Source: Lysobacter changpingensis | GTDB lineage: Bacteria; Pseudomonadota; Gammaproteobacteria; Xanthomonadales; Xanthomonadaceae | Direction: 5' to 3' | DNA length: 64,000 nt | NCBI RefSeq assembly: GCF_017308985.1 | Contig: NZ_JADWPE010000007.1 | Span: 295,951 to 359,950, forward strand | Part shown: positions 51,899 to 60,627 of the stretch, piece after piece | Numbering within the stretch: position 1 is the first letter of the stretch | Layout of the letters: each line of letters begins with the position of its first letter | Made by a program: the position numbers and the translations under genes | Notes under the pieces: generated by a model | The model's database searches: none | The model's input: only the letters and a program-made list of their open reading frames with translations | What the model was told of the DNA's origin: nothing

Positions 51899-53242
51899 TC
51901 AGAACTTGTACTGCGCCGAAACGCCGTACAGGTTCGCGTGACCGTCGAACGGACCGACCAGGTGCGAGCCGCTCGCCGCGTTGGTCGCGTCGATGCGCGG
52001 CGAATCCGGCTCGATGCGGGTGTAGCCGAAGTTCACTTCCAGCGCTTCGGTCGCGTTCCAGGTCGCGCCTACCGAGTACCACCAGCGGTTCGCGTCGGGC
52101 AGGCGCGGCGTGCGGGTCTCGATGTGGGTCGGCGTTTCGTCGTACGCGATACCGCCGCGCAGGGTCCACGCATCGTTGAGCTTGTATTCCGCGCCCAGCG
52201 ACGAGAACGAGGTGTCCTTCCACGCGAACGGCTCGACCGAATCCGGGTCGGCGGCGTTGTCGAAGTCGATGCGCACTTCGCGCAGCGATTCCCAGCCGGT
52301 CTCGGCGTAGGTGGCCATCATCGCGAAGCGGTCGGTGAAGTCGTAACGCAGGTCGACGTTCAGCACGCTCGGCGTGGTCAGCTTGGCGGTGACGCCGCCG
52401 TCGCGGAAGCGGCCGGTGGCGGCGAGGATCGCGGCGACGTCGGTCGGCACGGTCCAGTCGGCGGAGCCTTCCAGTTCGTAGTCGATCTCGGAGCGGTAGC
52501 TCACGCCGATGGCCAGCTTGTCGGTCGGCTTCAGGTTCGCGCCGACCGTCCAGCCGAAGCCGGTGTCGTCGCCCTGCACTTCGGCGAAGCCGTCGCGCAT
52601 CTGCGGGCGGGCGAACGGCAGCGGATGCGTGGCCGGGTTGGCGAACAGCGCGGTACCGAAATCGACCGACTGCGACAGCGTCACGTCGGCGCGCGAGTAG
52701 ATGATGCCGGCGCCGACCGAGAAGCGGTCCGGAACGATGTCCAGCGCGGCGGCCAGCGTCAGGTCGACGATCTCGACGTCGGAGGTATGCGCGAAATAGC
52801 GGCCCTGCCAGTTATCGTCGTACTCGGTCTTCAGACCGAACGGCGCGCTGACCATGGCGCCGAACGCCAGGCCATTGTCGAGCTTGTGCACGACCGACAG
52901 CGCCGGAACGGGCGTGATGTCGCCCGCGTCGCCGCCGTTGCCGCCGGTCAGCGGCTGGCCCAGTGCGTCGGTGCCGGTGCCCTTGAATTCGTAGCTGAGG
53001 TCGATCGCGGTGACGTCGGCCTGGACGGTGGTGCCCGTGAAGCGGGCCATCGTGGCCGGGTTGTTGGCGACGACCGAGGAGTCGGTCTCGTTGACGCCGG
53101 CACCGGCGAACGCCGCGCCCATGGCCTTGACGCTGTTTTCCTTCAGCTGGAAACCCGAAGCCTGGGCCTGGCCAACGGCCAGCGCGCCGGCGATGCCGAA
53201 GGCGAGCGCCGACAGCTGGATGAAACGAGAAGCGTGTTGCAT
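51899..53242 (-). CDS. fadL: FadL-family outer-membrane fatty acid / hydrocarbon transporter
   Basis: 447 residues from ATG at 53242 with GGAG upstream. The signal peptide ends near AQASG. The mature N-terminus GFQLKENSVKAMGAAFAGAG and NNPATMARFTG are the family's hatch motifs, including the NPA sequence. A 14-strand barrel ends in YGVSAQYKF with terminal Phe. It lets long-chain fatty acids or other hydrophobic compounds diffuse laterally into the outer membrane. Single gene with its own terminator and probable promoter. Confidence 0.93.
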   Translation of the reverse strand: MQHASRFIQLSALAFGIAGALAVGQAQASGFQLKENSVKAMGAAFAGAGVNETDSSVVANNPATMARFTGTTVQADVTAIDLSYEFKGTGTDALGQPLTGGNGGDAGDITPVPALSVVHKLDNGLAFGAMVSAPFGLKTEYDDNWQGRYFAHTSDVEIVDLTLAAALDIVPDRFSVGAGIIYSRADVTLSQSVDFGTALFANPATHPLPFARPQMRDGFAEVQGDDTGFGWTVGANLKPTDKLAIGVSYRSEIDYELEGSADWTVPTDVAAILAATGRFRDGGVTAKLTTPSVLNVDLRYDFTDRFAMMATYAETGWESLREVRIDFDNAADPDSVEPFAWKDTSFSSLGAEYKLNDAWTLRGGIAYDETPTHIETRTPRLPDANRWWYSVGATWNATEALEVNFGYTRIEPDSPRIDATNAASGSHLVGPFDGHANLYGVSAQYKF

Positions 53243-53360
53243 GCGTGTAGTCTCCAATGGAGTATTTTTTCGTCTTCGTCAGGCCGCGTCATTGCCTTGG
53301 CCCGGCAGTCCGGTCGCCAGTGCTCGCCGGAAACCCCTCCCGACGTACGACGCCGTATGC

Positions 53361-53398
53361 ACTATAACCCGGCTTTTAACCCGAGGCTAACATTAGCC
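53361..53398 (-). promoter_or_regulatory. Probable fadL promoter with a palindrome
   Basis: On the minus strand TATAGT (complement of 53361-53366) is a good -10. The perfect palindrome GGCTAA-CA-TTAGCC at 53385-53398 lies where the -35 would be. A repressor binding there would block the promoter. The distance to the start codon is about 120 bases. Confidence 0.45.
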
Positions 53399-53481
53399 GG
53401 CATGCCCGTCCGCACTTGTAAATCAGGGGTTTTTTCTCGTTCCGGCCCGCCCGCCTGGCTGAACGGGGGAGGCCACCGCCG

Positions 53482-54174
53482 GTGTTCGTGACCATCCCCG
53501 GCCGGGAGCGGATGCCGCTGCGCTGGGCGACCCCCGCCCTGTTCAGCCTGCTCTGGGCGAGCTTCATCGCCGTGGAGCTGATGCCCGACACCGAGCAACG
53601 CCGGCTGCTGACCGAATGGGGCGCGCTGTCGGGCGGGCTGGGCACCCCGGAGGCCTGGATTCAGGCAATCCGCAGCGGCAGCGTGCTGCGCCTGTTCACG
53701 GCGCTGTTCCTGCATGCCGACTGGGCGCACCTGCTGGGCAACCTCGTGTTCCTCCTGATCTTCGGGCTGCCGGCCGAGCGCGCCATGGGGCCGTGGCGGT
53801 TGCTGGTGCTGTTCCTGCTCGGGGGGGCGATGGCGAACCTCGCGGCGGTGATCGCCATCAGCACGCCGGACCGGCTGATCATCGGCGCCAGCGGCGCGGT
53901 GTCGGCACTGATCGGCGCCTACCTGGCCCTGTTTCCCGGCGCGAAGCTGGGCGTGGTGGTGCCGCTGGGGCTGTTCCTGCAATTCGTGAAGGTGCCCGCG
54001 CCGCTGCTGATCGGCGTGTGGGCCCTGCTGCAGCTGGTCTTCACCTTCATCGGCCCGGCCTTCGGCGCGGTGGCATGGTCGGCGCACCTGGCCGGTTTCG
54101 CCTTCGGCGGCATTTTCGCGCTGATCGCCCGTGCCGGCATCGCGCGGCGCCTGCGGCGGCGGCGCGGCTTCTGA
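53482..54174 (+). CDS. Rhomboid-family intramembrane serine protease
   Basis: 230 residues from GTG at 53482 with GGGGGAGG upstream. Six to seven hydrophobic helices. The catalytic Ser137 is in IIGASGAVSALIGAYLALF, and His202 is in AWSAHLAGFAFGG. HADWAHLLGNLVFLLIFG is the conserved loop-1 sequence with His and Asn, and ERAMGPWRLLVLFLLGG the Glu/Arg region. It cleaves membrane proteins inside the bilayer. It is followed 84 bases later by the DUF1820 gene. Confidence 0.93.
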   Translation: MFVTIPGRERMPLRWATPALFSLLWASFIAVELMPDTEQRRLLTEWGALSGGLGTPEAWIQAIRSGSVLRLFTALFLHADWAHLLGNLVFLLIFGLPAERAMGPWRLLVLFLLGGAMANLAAVIAISTPDRLIIGASGAVSALIGAYLALFPGAKLGVVVPLGLFLQFVKVPAPLLIGVWALLQLVFTFIGPAFGAVAWSAHLAGFAFGGIFALIARAGIARRLRRRRGF

Positions 54175-54258
54175 CGCCGGCGGGTCCGGTCCCGGCTTGA
54201 TAGCCGCCCGCGGCGACCCCATCGTCACCGTGCAATCCGCCACGCGACGCCACGAACC

Positions 54259-54579
54259 ATGTCCAAGCCGCTCTACAAGGTGACCTTCCTCAACGCCGGC
54301 AAGGTGTACGAGCTGTACGCGCGCAACGTCGCGTCCGGCGCGCTGTGGGGCTTCACGGAAGTGAGCGACCTGGTGTTCGACGTGCACGACGGCGTGGTGA
54401 TCGACCCGACCGAGGAACGCCTGCGCGACGAGTTCGGCAACACGCGTTCGCTGCACCTGCCGATGCACAGCATCGTGCGCATCGAGGAAGTCGAGCGCAA
54501 AGGCCAGTCGGCGATCCGCGATGCGGCGACAGGCGAAAAAGTCGTCACCCCGTTCCCGCTGCCGGCAAAGCCGCGCTAG
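54259..54579 (+). CDS. DUF1820 family protein
   Basis: 106 residues. LYKVTFLNAGKVYELYARNV, GFTEVSDLVFD, VVIDPTEERLRDEFG and LPMHSIVRIEEVERKG match this small cytoplasmic gammaproteobacterial family almost throughout. The function is unknown. The last codons overlap a possible -10 of the next gene. Confidence 0.88.
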   Translation: MSKPLYKVTFLNAGKVYELYARNVASGALWGFTEVSDLVFDVHDGVVIDPTEERLRDEFGNTRSLHLPMHSIVRIEEVERKGQSAIRDAATGEKVVTPFPLPAKPR

Positions 54580-54588
54580 CTTGGTGCG

Positions 54589-55158
54589 ATGAAACGCATC
54601 GCGCGCTCCGCCTTAGTCGTCGCAGTCCTGTTGTCGACCGCCGCGTGCCAGCGCGAAAGCACCACCAGCACGCCACCTTCGTCCGCGTCTGCGGCTTCCA
54701 CTGACGCCGCACGACAGCCCGTCCAGGCCGCAGCGAACGCCTTCACCGTCGAGATCGCGCTTTCGTCCGCCGCGCGCGAACGGCTCGTCTCGAAGCAGGA
54801 ATCGCTGATCGCCACCGCCGAATATTTCGGCTATCCGAGCGAACGCGCGGTATCGGAGCGCGTGCCCGGCAGCGAGAACCCGTGGCTCACGCTGCATCGC
54901 GCGCAGGTGGAACTCGAAGGCGCGCAGCTCGATGGCACGGCGACGGCGCGTTTCCCCGCCGTCGTGTTGGATCCGGGGCAACTGGCGTGGACCGACGCAC
55001 CCGATGCGCCACAGGTGAACATCAACGTGTATTCGGGCCGGCGTTCGGCGCCGGACAACCTGCTCGATTGCGGGATGTTCCAGGATACGCATGCGGTTGC
55101 CGTGCGGGCACCGGTCCGGATTTCGTGCGGGTTGATCAGCGAACCCGGTAGTCGTTAG
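54589..55158 (+). CDS. Lipoprotein of unknown function
   Basis: 189 residues. The signal and lipobox LLSTAAC give a lipid-anchored Cys20, followed by a Ser/Thr/Pro/Ala linker. The globular part has TVEIALSSAARERLVSKQES and AEYFGYPSERAVS. It then has LHRAQVELEGAQLDGTATAR and INVYSGRRSAPDNLLDCGMF. I do not recognise a family. No Shine-Dalgarno is visible; TAGCTT ends 6 bases before the ATG, so it may be leaderless. The last 23 bases overlap a convergent gene. Confidence 0.75.
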   Translation: MKRIARSALVVAVLLSTAACQRESTTSTPPSSASAASTDAARQPVQAAANAFTVEIALSSAARERLVSKQESLIATAEYFGYPSERAVSERVPGSENPWLTLHRAQVELEGAQLDGTATARFPAVVLDPGQLAWTDAPDAPQVNINVYSGRRSAPDNLLDCGMFQDTHAVAVRAPVRISCGLISEPGSR

Positions 55159-55426
55159 CCCGCCGCTGCCATCGCTGGTTCAGCAATGGCAGGTACATTT
55201 CGTCCCCGAGCTGCCCGTCGCGGAACTGCTCGATCATGCGCAGTTCCAGAAGGTACTGCGCCCAGAAGCGATCCCACTTGCGTCGTTTTCGCGGAGCTGG
55301 AACGTGCAACTTCCAGTGCACGCATATGCACTCGGCATGACACTGCGGGCAATTGAACGTCGCCAGGCTCACCGGCTTACGCTGCAACTTGCGGCAGCGC
55401 AGGCATGCGAACGTGCGATTGCTCAC
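55136..55426 (-). CDS. Zinc-ribbon protein coupled to the S41 peptidase gene
   Basis: 96 residues from a GTG whose bases overlap the TGA of the S41 peptidase gene (GTGA). Two Cys-x-x-Cys pairs, FACLRCRKLQ and FNCPQCHAECICV, can bind one zinc. The C-terminal half is basic, then aromatic and acidic (KRRKWDRFWAQYLLELRMIE), with no membrane segment. I know no named family. The stop lies inside the convergent lipoprotein gene, a 23-base antisense overlap. A role with the peptidase is only suggested by coupling. Confidence 0.7.
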   Translation of the reverse strand: MSNRTFACLRCRKLQRKPVSLATFNCPQCHAECICVHWKLHVPAPRKRRKWDRFWAQYLLELRMIEQFRDGQLGDEMYLPLLNQRWQRRANDYRVR

Positions 55427-56763
55427 TGCTGCTTGGCGGCAGGCCTGGTCACCGCGCTCGCCACCGGCTTCTTCAGCTCCACCAGCGCCGCAGCGATCGG
55501 CGCGTCGCCGTCGAGCACGTCGCCGGCGTTCTCGCCCGGAAGCGCGTCCTCGCCATCCTTCTCTTCGTCGCCGCGCAGGTGGCCCGGCAGGCTCGCTTCG
55601 CTGAAGTTGCGGATGCTCTTGTCGGCGTCCTTGCCCGGCTGCAGCACGACATCGGGCGAGATGCCCAGCGCCTGGATCGACTTGCCGCTGGGCGTGTAAT
55701 AGCGCGCGGTGGTGAGCTTGACCGAATCGCCGTTGTCGAGCGGCAGCACGGTCTGCACCGAACCCTTGCCGAAGGTGCGGCTGCCGACGATCCGCGCGCG
55801 GTCGTTGTCGCGCAGCGCACCGGCGAGTACTTCCGCCGCGCTCGCCGAACCGGCGTCGACCAGCACCACGACCGGCGCACCGTCGAGGCGATCGCCCGGC
55901 GTCGCGCCGAATTCCGCATCGCTGATGGCGATGCGGCCACGCGTGGAGACGATCTTCCCCGCATCGAGCAGGTCGTCGGCGATCTGCACCGCCGAGGTCA
56001 GCAAGCCACCCGGATTGCTGCGCAGGTCGATGACCAGGCCACGCAGCTTGCCGCCGGACTGCGCCTTGAGCTTCTCGAGCTGGCTCTCGAAATCCGCCGC
56101 GGTGTCGGCCTGGAACGCGCTGATGCGCACGTAGCCGTAGCCCGGTTCGAGCATGCGGCTCTTCACGCTCGCCACGCGGATGGTCTCGCGCGCCAGCGTG
56201 AGGTCGAAAGGCTTGTCCTTGCCTTCGCGCACGATGGTCAGCGTCACCTTGCTGCCGGGTGGACCGCGCAGCGGACCGGACTGGTCGCCCTCGTCCGGCT
56301 TGAAGGGCTTGCCGTCGATCGCGGTGATCACATCGCCCGCCTTGATACCCGCACGCGCGGCGGGCGTGTCGTCGATCGGCGCGATCACGCGCAGCGAGCC
56401 GTCGGGCTGGCGCATCAGTTCGACGCCGACGCCGTCGTAGGCGCCGCGCGACTGCTCGTCGAAACTCTCGGCGTCTTCCTTGTCGAGGTAGACGCTGTGC
56501 GGGTCGAGGTCGAACAGCAGGCCGCGGATCGCAGAATGCATCAGCTTCTGGTCGTCCACCGGCTCGACGTACGCCTGCTTGACCGCGTTGTAGACCGAGA
56601 CGTAGCGGCGGATCTCGTCGAGCGGCACCTTGGCCTCGGCGGTTTCCGCGTCGGGCGATTCGATCGGGGCGTCGGCCAGCGGGGCCTGGTCGGCCTCCTG
56701 CGCGGTGGCCGGCAGCGCGACGAAGGCGGCCAGGGCGAGCGGAACGAGGCGACGCAGGGACAT
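55423..56763 (-). CDS. Carboxy-terminal processing protease (S41, CtpA type)
   Basis: 446 residues from ATG at 56763 after GGAG. The signal peptide ends near PATAQ. Order: N-terminal helical part with YVEPVDDQKLMHSAIRGLL and DPHSVYLDKED, a PDZ domain (GVGVELMRQPDG ... AGIKAGDVITAIDG), then the protease core. The catalytic Ser is in VDAGSASAAEVLAGAL and the Lys in RTFGKGSVQTVLPL. It trims C-termini of periplasmic proteins, often cell-wall enzymes; the neighbour envC also acts at the wall. Confidence 0.93.
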   Translation of the reverse strand: MSLRRLVPLALAAFVALPATAQEADQAPLADAPIESPDAETAEAKVPLDEIRRYVSVYNAVKQAYVEPVDDQKLMHSAIRGLLFDLDPHSVYLDKEDAESFDEQSRGAYDGVGVELMRQPDGSLRVIAPIDDTPAARAGIKAGDVITAIDGKPFKPDEGDQSGPLRGPPGSKVTLTIVREGKDKPFDLTLARETIRVASVKSRMLEPGYGYVRISAFQADTAADFESQLEKLKAQSGGKLRGLVIDLRSNPGGLLTSAVQIADDLLDAGKIVSTRGRIAISDAEFGATPGDRLDGAPVVVLVDAGSASAAEVLAGALRDNDRARIVGSRTFGKGSVQTVLPLDNGDSVKLTTARYYTPSGKSIQALGISPDVVLQPGKDADKSIRNFSEASLPGHLRGDEEKDGEDALPGENAGDVLDGDAPIAAALVELKKPVASAVTRPAAKQQ

Positions 56764-56892
56764 TCGGGCAACTCCGGTGGTGCGGTGAGCCGCGGGCGCG
56801 AGGGCCCGCCGTGGCGTGATTATGGGCACGGCGGGGGAGCGCAATGGAAGGCTTTCGTTAATCGCTGCCGCAACGGGACCCGGCATTCAGCG

Positions 56893-58152
56893 TCAACGGC
56901 GCAGCCATGTTCCGGGATTGACCGGCGAGCCGTTGCGGCGCAGCTCGAAGTACAGCGCGGCGCGGCCGTGACCGCCGGAAGTGCCGACGGTGGCGACGGA
57001 ATCGCCGCGTTTCACCGTGTCGCCGACGTCCTTGAGCAGCGCGTCGTTGTGCGCGTACAGGCTCATGTAGCCGTTGCCGTGATCGACGATCAGCAGCAGG
57101 CCGTAGCCGGTCATCCATTCGGCGTAGACGACCGTACCGTCGGCGACCGCCTTGACCGGCGTACCGGCGGCGGCGGCGATCAGCAGGCCGTCGCTGTCGC
57201 GGCCGTCGGGCATCGTCGCGCCGAAACCCGCCAGCAGCGCGCCCGAGACCGGCCAGCCCAGCCCGCCGACCTGCGGCGCCGGCGCACTGGCGACGGTCGT
57301 GGGCTTGCGACGCGGCGGGGTGTCCTTGCCGGTGGATGCGGCTTGGCGCGCCGCGCGTTCGGCGGCGGCACGGCGCTGCGCTTCCGCCTTGGCCGCGGCG
57401 GCGCGCAGCTTCTTCAGCAGTTGCTCCAGCCCCTGCGCGTCGCGGCCGAGTTCGCGCTCGCGCGTGCTGCGGTCCTTGTAACGCTCGTCGAGCTGCGCGA
57501 CGAGGCTCGCACGCGCCTTGCGGTCGCTGCGCAGTTTGCCGAGCTGGGAACGTTGCTCCTCGCGCGTGCGGTCGAGTTCGCTTCGACGCTGCGCGATGGC
57601 CTGCTCCACTTCGTCGAGTTCGCGCAGCTGCGCGTCGAGTTCGGCGATGCGACGCGTGCGATCGCGCTGCAGGTAGCCGTAGTAGGCGAGCATGCGGTTG
57701 CCGTCGGCGACGCGGTCCTGCGCGAGCAGCAGCTTCAGCGGCGCGTCCTGCCCCTGCAGGTAGGCCGCTCGCAGCAGTTGCGCGAGCTCCTGCCGCTGCG
57801 CGCCCATGCGCTGCTGCAATTGCGCGCGCTGCTCCTGCAATGACGCGAGCGAGGCTTCTTCCTTCGCCAATCGCGATTCGATCTCGCGCAGGCGGCGATT
57901 GGACACGCCAACCTTCTCGTCGGCCTCGCGCAACTGGCGCGACGCACTGCCGCGCTGGCTTTCGATCTTGCGACGTTCGGCGGCGACCGACTTGAGCTCG
58001 CGCTGGATCTTCTCCAGCTTGCGCTCGGCCTCGCGGCTGTTCTGTGCGAAGGCCGGCGTCGCGAGCATCAGGCCCGCGACAAGCAGGACTGCGCACTTGA
58101 CCGCAGCGCACCTGGCCGCGGCGCGGTTCATCGCAACGACGAAGCGCCGCAT
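56893..58152 (-). CDS. envC: Murein hydrolase activator EnvC
   Basis: 419 residues from ATG at 58152 (ATG 58131 possible). The signal peptide ends near ATPAFAQ. A long coiled coil (about 38-270; SREAERKLEKIQRELKSVAA and many Glu/Arg/Gln heptads) precedes an Arg/Pro linker. The C-terminal LytM domain follows (TGYGLLLIVDHGNGYMSLYA). The last catalytic position reads AALYFELRRNG where active M23 enzymes have LHFE. Thus the His is Tyr and the domain is a non-catalytic activator, as in E. coli EnvC, which switches on amidases at division. Confidence 0.93.
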   Translation of the reverse strand: MRRFVVAMNRAAARCAAVKCAVLLVAGLMLATPAFAQNSREAERKLEKIQRELKSVAAERRKIESQRGSASRQLREADEKVGVSNRRLREIESRLAKEEASLASLQEQRAQLQQRMGAQRQELAQLLRAAYLQGQDAPLKLLLAQDRVADGNRMLAYYGYLQRDRTRRIAELDAQLRELDEVEQAIAQRRSELDRTREEQRSQLGKLRSDRKARASLVAQLDERYKDRSTRERELGRDAQGLEQLLKKLRAAAAKAEAQRRAAAERAARQAASTGKDTPPRRKPTTVASAPAPQVGGLGWPVSGALLAGFGATMPDGRDSDGLLIAAAAGTPVKAVADGTVVYAEWMTGYGLLLIVDHGNGYMSLYAHNDALLKDVGDTVKRGDSVATVGTSGGHGRAALYFELRRNGSPVNPGTWLRR

Positions 58153-58157
58153 CCGGG

Positions 58158-59696
58158 TCAGTCCGCGAGCAGGCTCGTTCCGCTCATCTCCGCCGGCTTC
58201 GGCAATCCGAGCAGGTCGAGGATGGTCGGCGCCACGTCGCGCAATGCGCCGCCGTTGCGCAGCGTCGCCGCGCGCGGGCCGAGATACACGAACGGCACCG
58301 GGCCGACCGTGTGCGCGGTATGCGGCTGCCCGGTGGCGGGGTCGCGCATCATCTCCAGATTGCCGTGGTCGGCGGTGACCAGCAGCGCGCCGCCGGTGTC
58401 GCGCACCGCCTGCGCGATCGCCCCGATGGCGACGTCCACCGCTTCGGCGGCCTTGATCGCCGCGGCGATGTCGCCGGTGTGGCCGACCATGTCCGGATTG
58501 GCGATGTTGCAGATGGCGACATCGATCTCGCCCGAGCGAATGGCGGTGGTGAGCTTCTCCGTCACTTCCGGGCAGCTCATTTCCGGCTGCAGATCGTAGG
58601 TGGCGACCTTCGGACTCGGCACGAGGATGCGGGTTTCGCCTTCGTACGGTTCTTCGCGACCGCCGCTGAAGAAGAAGGTGACGTGCGCGTACTTCTCGGT
58701 TTCGGCGATGCGCAGCTGCGTCATGCCGTTGGCGGCGAGCACTTCGCCCAGCGTGTTGCGCAGGTCGTCCGGACCGAAGGCGACGGGCGCCGGCAGCTTC
58801 GCGTCGTATTCGGTGAGGCAGACGAAGCGCGAGAGTTTCGGGCGTCGCGCGTCGAAACCGGCGAACGTCGGCGAGACGAACGCGGCGGTGAGTTGGCGCG
58901 CGCGGTCGGCACGGAAATTCATGAACACCACGGCGTCGCCGTCCGCCATCGGCAGGTGGCCTTCGATCACGGTCGGTGCGACGAACTCGTCGGTCTCTCC
59001 GCGCTCGTAGGCCTGCAGCAGCGCTTCGATCGGGCCGGTGGCGACATGCTCGCTCTTCGCTTCGACCATCGCGTCCCATGCGCGCTTCACGCGATCCCAG
59101 CGCTGGTCGCGGTCCATCGCGTAATACCGTCCGCTGACGCTCGCGACGTGCGCGTTGCCGAGCTTGCGGCAGACGTCCCGCAGCTTCGCCAGGCTCGGCT
59201 CGGCCGACTTGGGCGGCATGTCTCGGCCGTCGAGGAACGCGTGCACGGCGACCTTCGCCACGCCCGCCTGGCTGGCCAGTTCGAGCATCGCGAAAATGTG
59301 GTTCTCGTGGCTGTGCACGCCGCCTGGCGAAAGCAGGCCCATCACGTGCAGCGTGCCGTCGCTGGCCTGCGCGGCGGCGCACGCGGCGCGCAGTTCCTCG
59401 TTGCCGAAGAAGCTGCCGTCCTCGATGGCCGCGTCGATGCGGGTGAGGTCCTGGTACACGATGCGGCCGGCGCCGAGGTTCATGTGGCCGACTTCGGAAT
59501 TGCCCATCTGCCCGTCCGGCAGGCCGACGTGGCGGCCTTCGGTGTGGATCAGCGTGTGCGGCGCGGCGGCCACCAGCGCGTCCCAGTTCGGCAGGCGGGC
59601 CTGGGCCAGCGCGTTGTCGGTCGGGTCTTCGCGATGCCCCCAGCCGTCGAGGATCAGCAGGACCACGGGTTTGGGGCGCGGGGAGGTGGCGGGCAC
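58158..59696 (-). CDS. gpmI: 2,3-bisphosphoglycerate-independent phosphoglycerate mutase
   Basis: 512 residues, standard length. Interconverts 3- and 2-phosphoglycerate in glycolysis using Mn. VVLLILDGWGHRE holds the first metal Asp. MGNSEVGHMNLGAGRIVYQD holds the phosphorylated Ser and DGRDMPP follows. NFRADRARQLT, then AHVTFFFSGGREEPYEGE, then ICNIANPDMVGHTGD and LVTADHGNLE give the other metal ligands. It is five bases upstream of envC on the same strand, likely one operon with envC and possibly the S41 gene. Confidence 0.96.
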   Translation of the reverse strand: MPATSPRPKPVVLLILDGWGHREDPTDNALAQARLPNWDALVAAAPHTLIHTEGRHVGLPDGQMGNSEVGHMNLGAGRIVYQDLTRIDAAIEDGSFFGNEELRAACAAAQASDGTLHVMGLLSPGGVHSHENHIFAMLELASQAGVAKVAVHAFLDGRDMPPKSAEPSLAKLRDVCRKLGNAHVASVSGRYYAMDRDQRWDRVKRAWDAMVEAKSEHVATGPIEALLQAYERGETDEFVAPTVIEGHLPMADGDAVVFMNFRADRARQLTAAFVSPTFAGFDARRPKLSRFVCLTEYDAKLPAPVAFGPDDLRNTLGEVLAANGMTQLRIAETEKYAHVTFFFSGGREEPYEGETRILVPSPKVATYDLQPEMSCPEVTEKLTTAIRSGEIDVAICNIANPDMVGHTGDIAAAIKAAEAVDVAIGAIAQAVRDTGGALLVTADHGNLEMMRDPATGQPHTAHTVGPVPFVYLGPRAATLRNGGALRDVAPTILDLLGLPKPAEMSGTSLLAD

Positions 59697-59843
59697 GTCG
59701 GATTCCAGTTGAGGGGTGGAATGATGACTTCGGGCACGGGCCGGTGCCCGCGATCGCTGCGATTGTAGCGAAGCGGCCTAAACCGACGGCGCCTTCACCG
59801 CATCCATCGACTTGAAGCCCGTCCCAACACGGAATCCGAAACG

Positions 59844-60506
59844 ATGGCAATCCGCTCCCTGTACGTCCTTCCCCTCGCCCTGGCGCTGTCCGCGCCGGCG
59901 TTCGCCGCACAGGACATCGACAAGGTCAACGGCAGCATCACCGTCGAGGCCGGCCAGACCGCCGGCGACCTGGAGACCGTCAACGGCTCCATCAAGATCG
60001 GCGCCGGCGCCCGCACCGGCAAGGCCGAAACCGTCAACGGCAGCATCACGGTGGCCGAGAACGTCGAAGCCGAAGGCCTGGAAACGGTCAACGGCTCCAT
60101 CCGCGTGGCCGGCAACGGCAAGCTTTCCAGCAGCCTGTCCACGGTGAACGGCGGCATCTTCATCGATCGCGGCGGCGACGTGCGCGGCGACATCGAAACC
60201 GTCAACGGCGCCATCGGCCTGGTCGACACGGACCTGTCGGGCGGCATCACGACGGTCAACGGCGACACGACCGTCGGCGTGAACTCGCACGTCAAGGGCG
60301 GCATCCGCTACACCAAGCCGAGCACGTCGTGGTTCTCGTTCAACAAGCGCGATCCGAAGATCATCATCGGGCCGAACGCGGTGGTAGAAGGGCCGCTGGT
60401 GTTCGAGCGCAAGGTCGAGCTGTACGTCCACGACACCGCGAAGATCGGCCCGGTGACCGGGGCGACCGCGGTGCGCTACACCGGTTCGACGCCGCCGGGC
60501 CAGTAA
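59844..60506 (+). CDS. Exported beta-helix protein with VNGSI repeats
   Basis: 220 residues. The signal peptide ends near APAFAAQ. At least seven tandem units of about 17-19 residues follow, each with a (E/S/T)TVNG(S/A/G)I core: DKVNGSITV, ETVNGSIKI, ETVNGSITV, ETVNGSIRV, STVNGGIFI, ETVNGAIGL and TTVNGDTTV. The regular hydrophobic spacing predicts a right-handed beta-helix like bactofilins or polymer-forming cytoskeletal proteins, but this one is exported. The C-terminal third (GPNAVVEGPLVFERKVELYV) is a different strand-rich cap. Function unknown. Confidence 0.75.
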   Translation: MAIRSLYVLPLALALSAPAFAAQDIDKVNGSITVEAGQTAGDLETVNGSIKIGAGARTGKAETVNGSITVAENVEAEGLETVNGSIRVAGNGKLSSSLSTVNGGIFIDRGGDVRGDIETVNGAIGLVDTDLSGGITTVNGDTTVGVNSHVKGGIRYTKPSTSWFSFNKRDPKIIIGPNAVVEGPLVFERKVELYVHDTAKIGPVTGATAVRYTGSTPPGQ

Positions 60507-60627
60507 GCCGTCCTGCGACGAATTGACGGACCGCGCACGGCCGCGGCCCGGAAAGCGTGCCTAGAATGGGGTTCGCCTCGCGGCGGCCCCGAGCCGCCGT
60601 GGGGCCTTGGTCCAATCCGGAGGTCCC

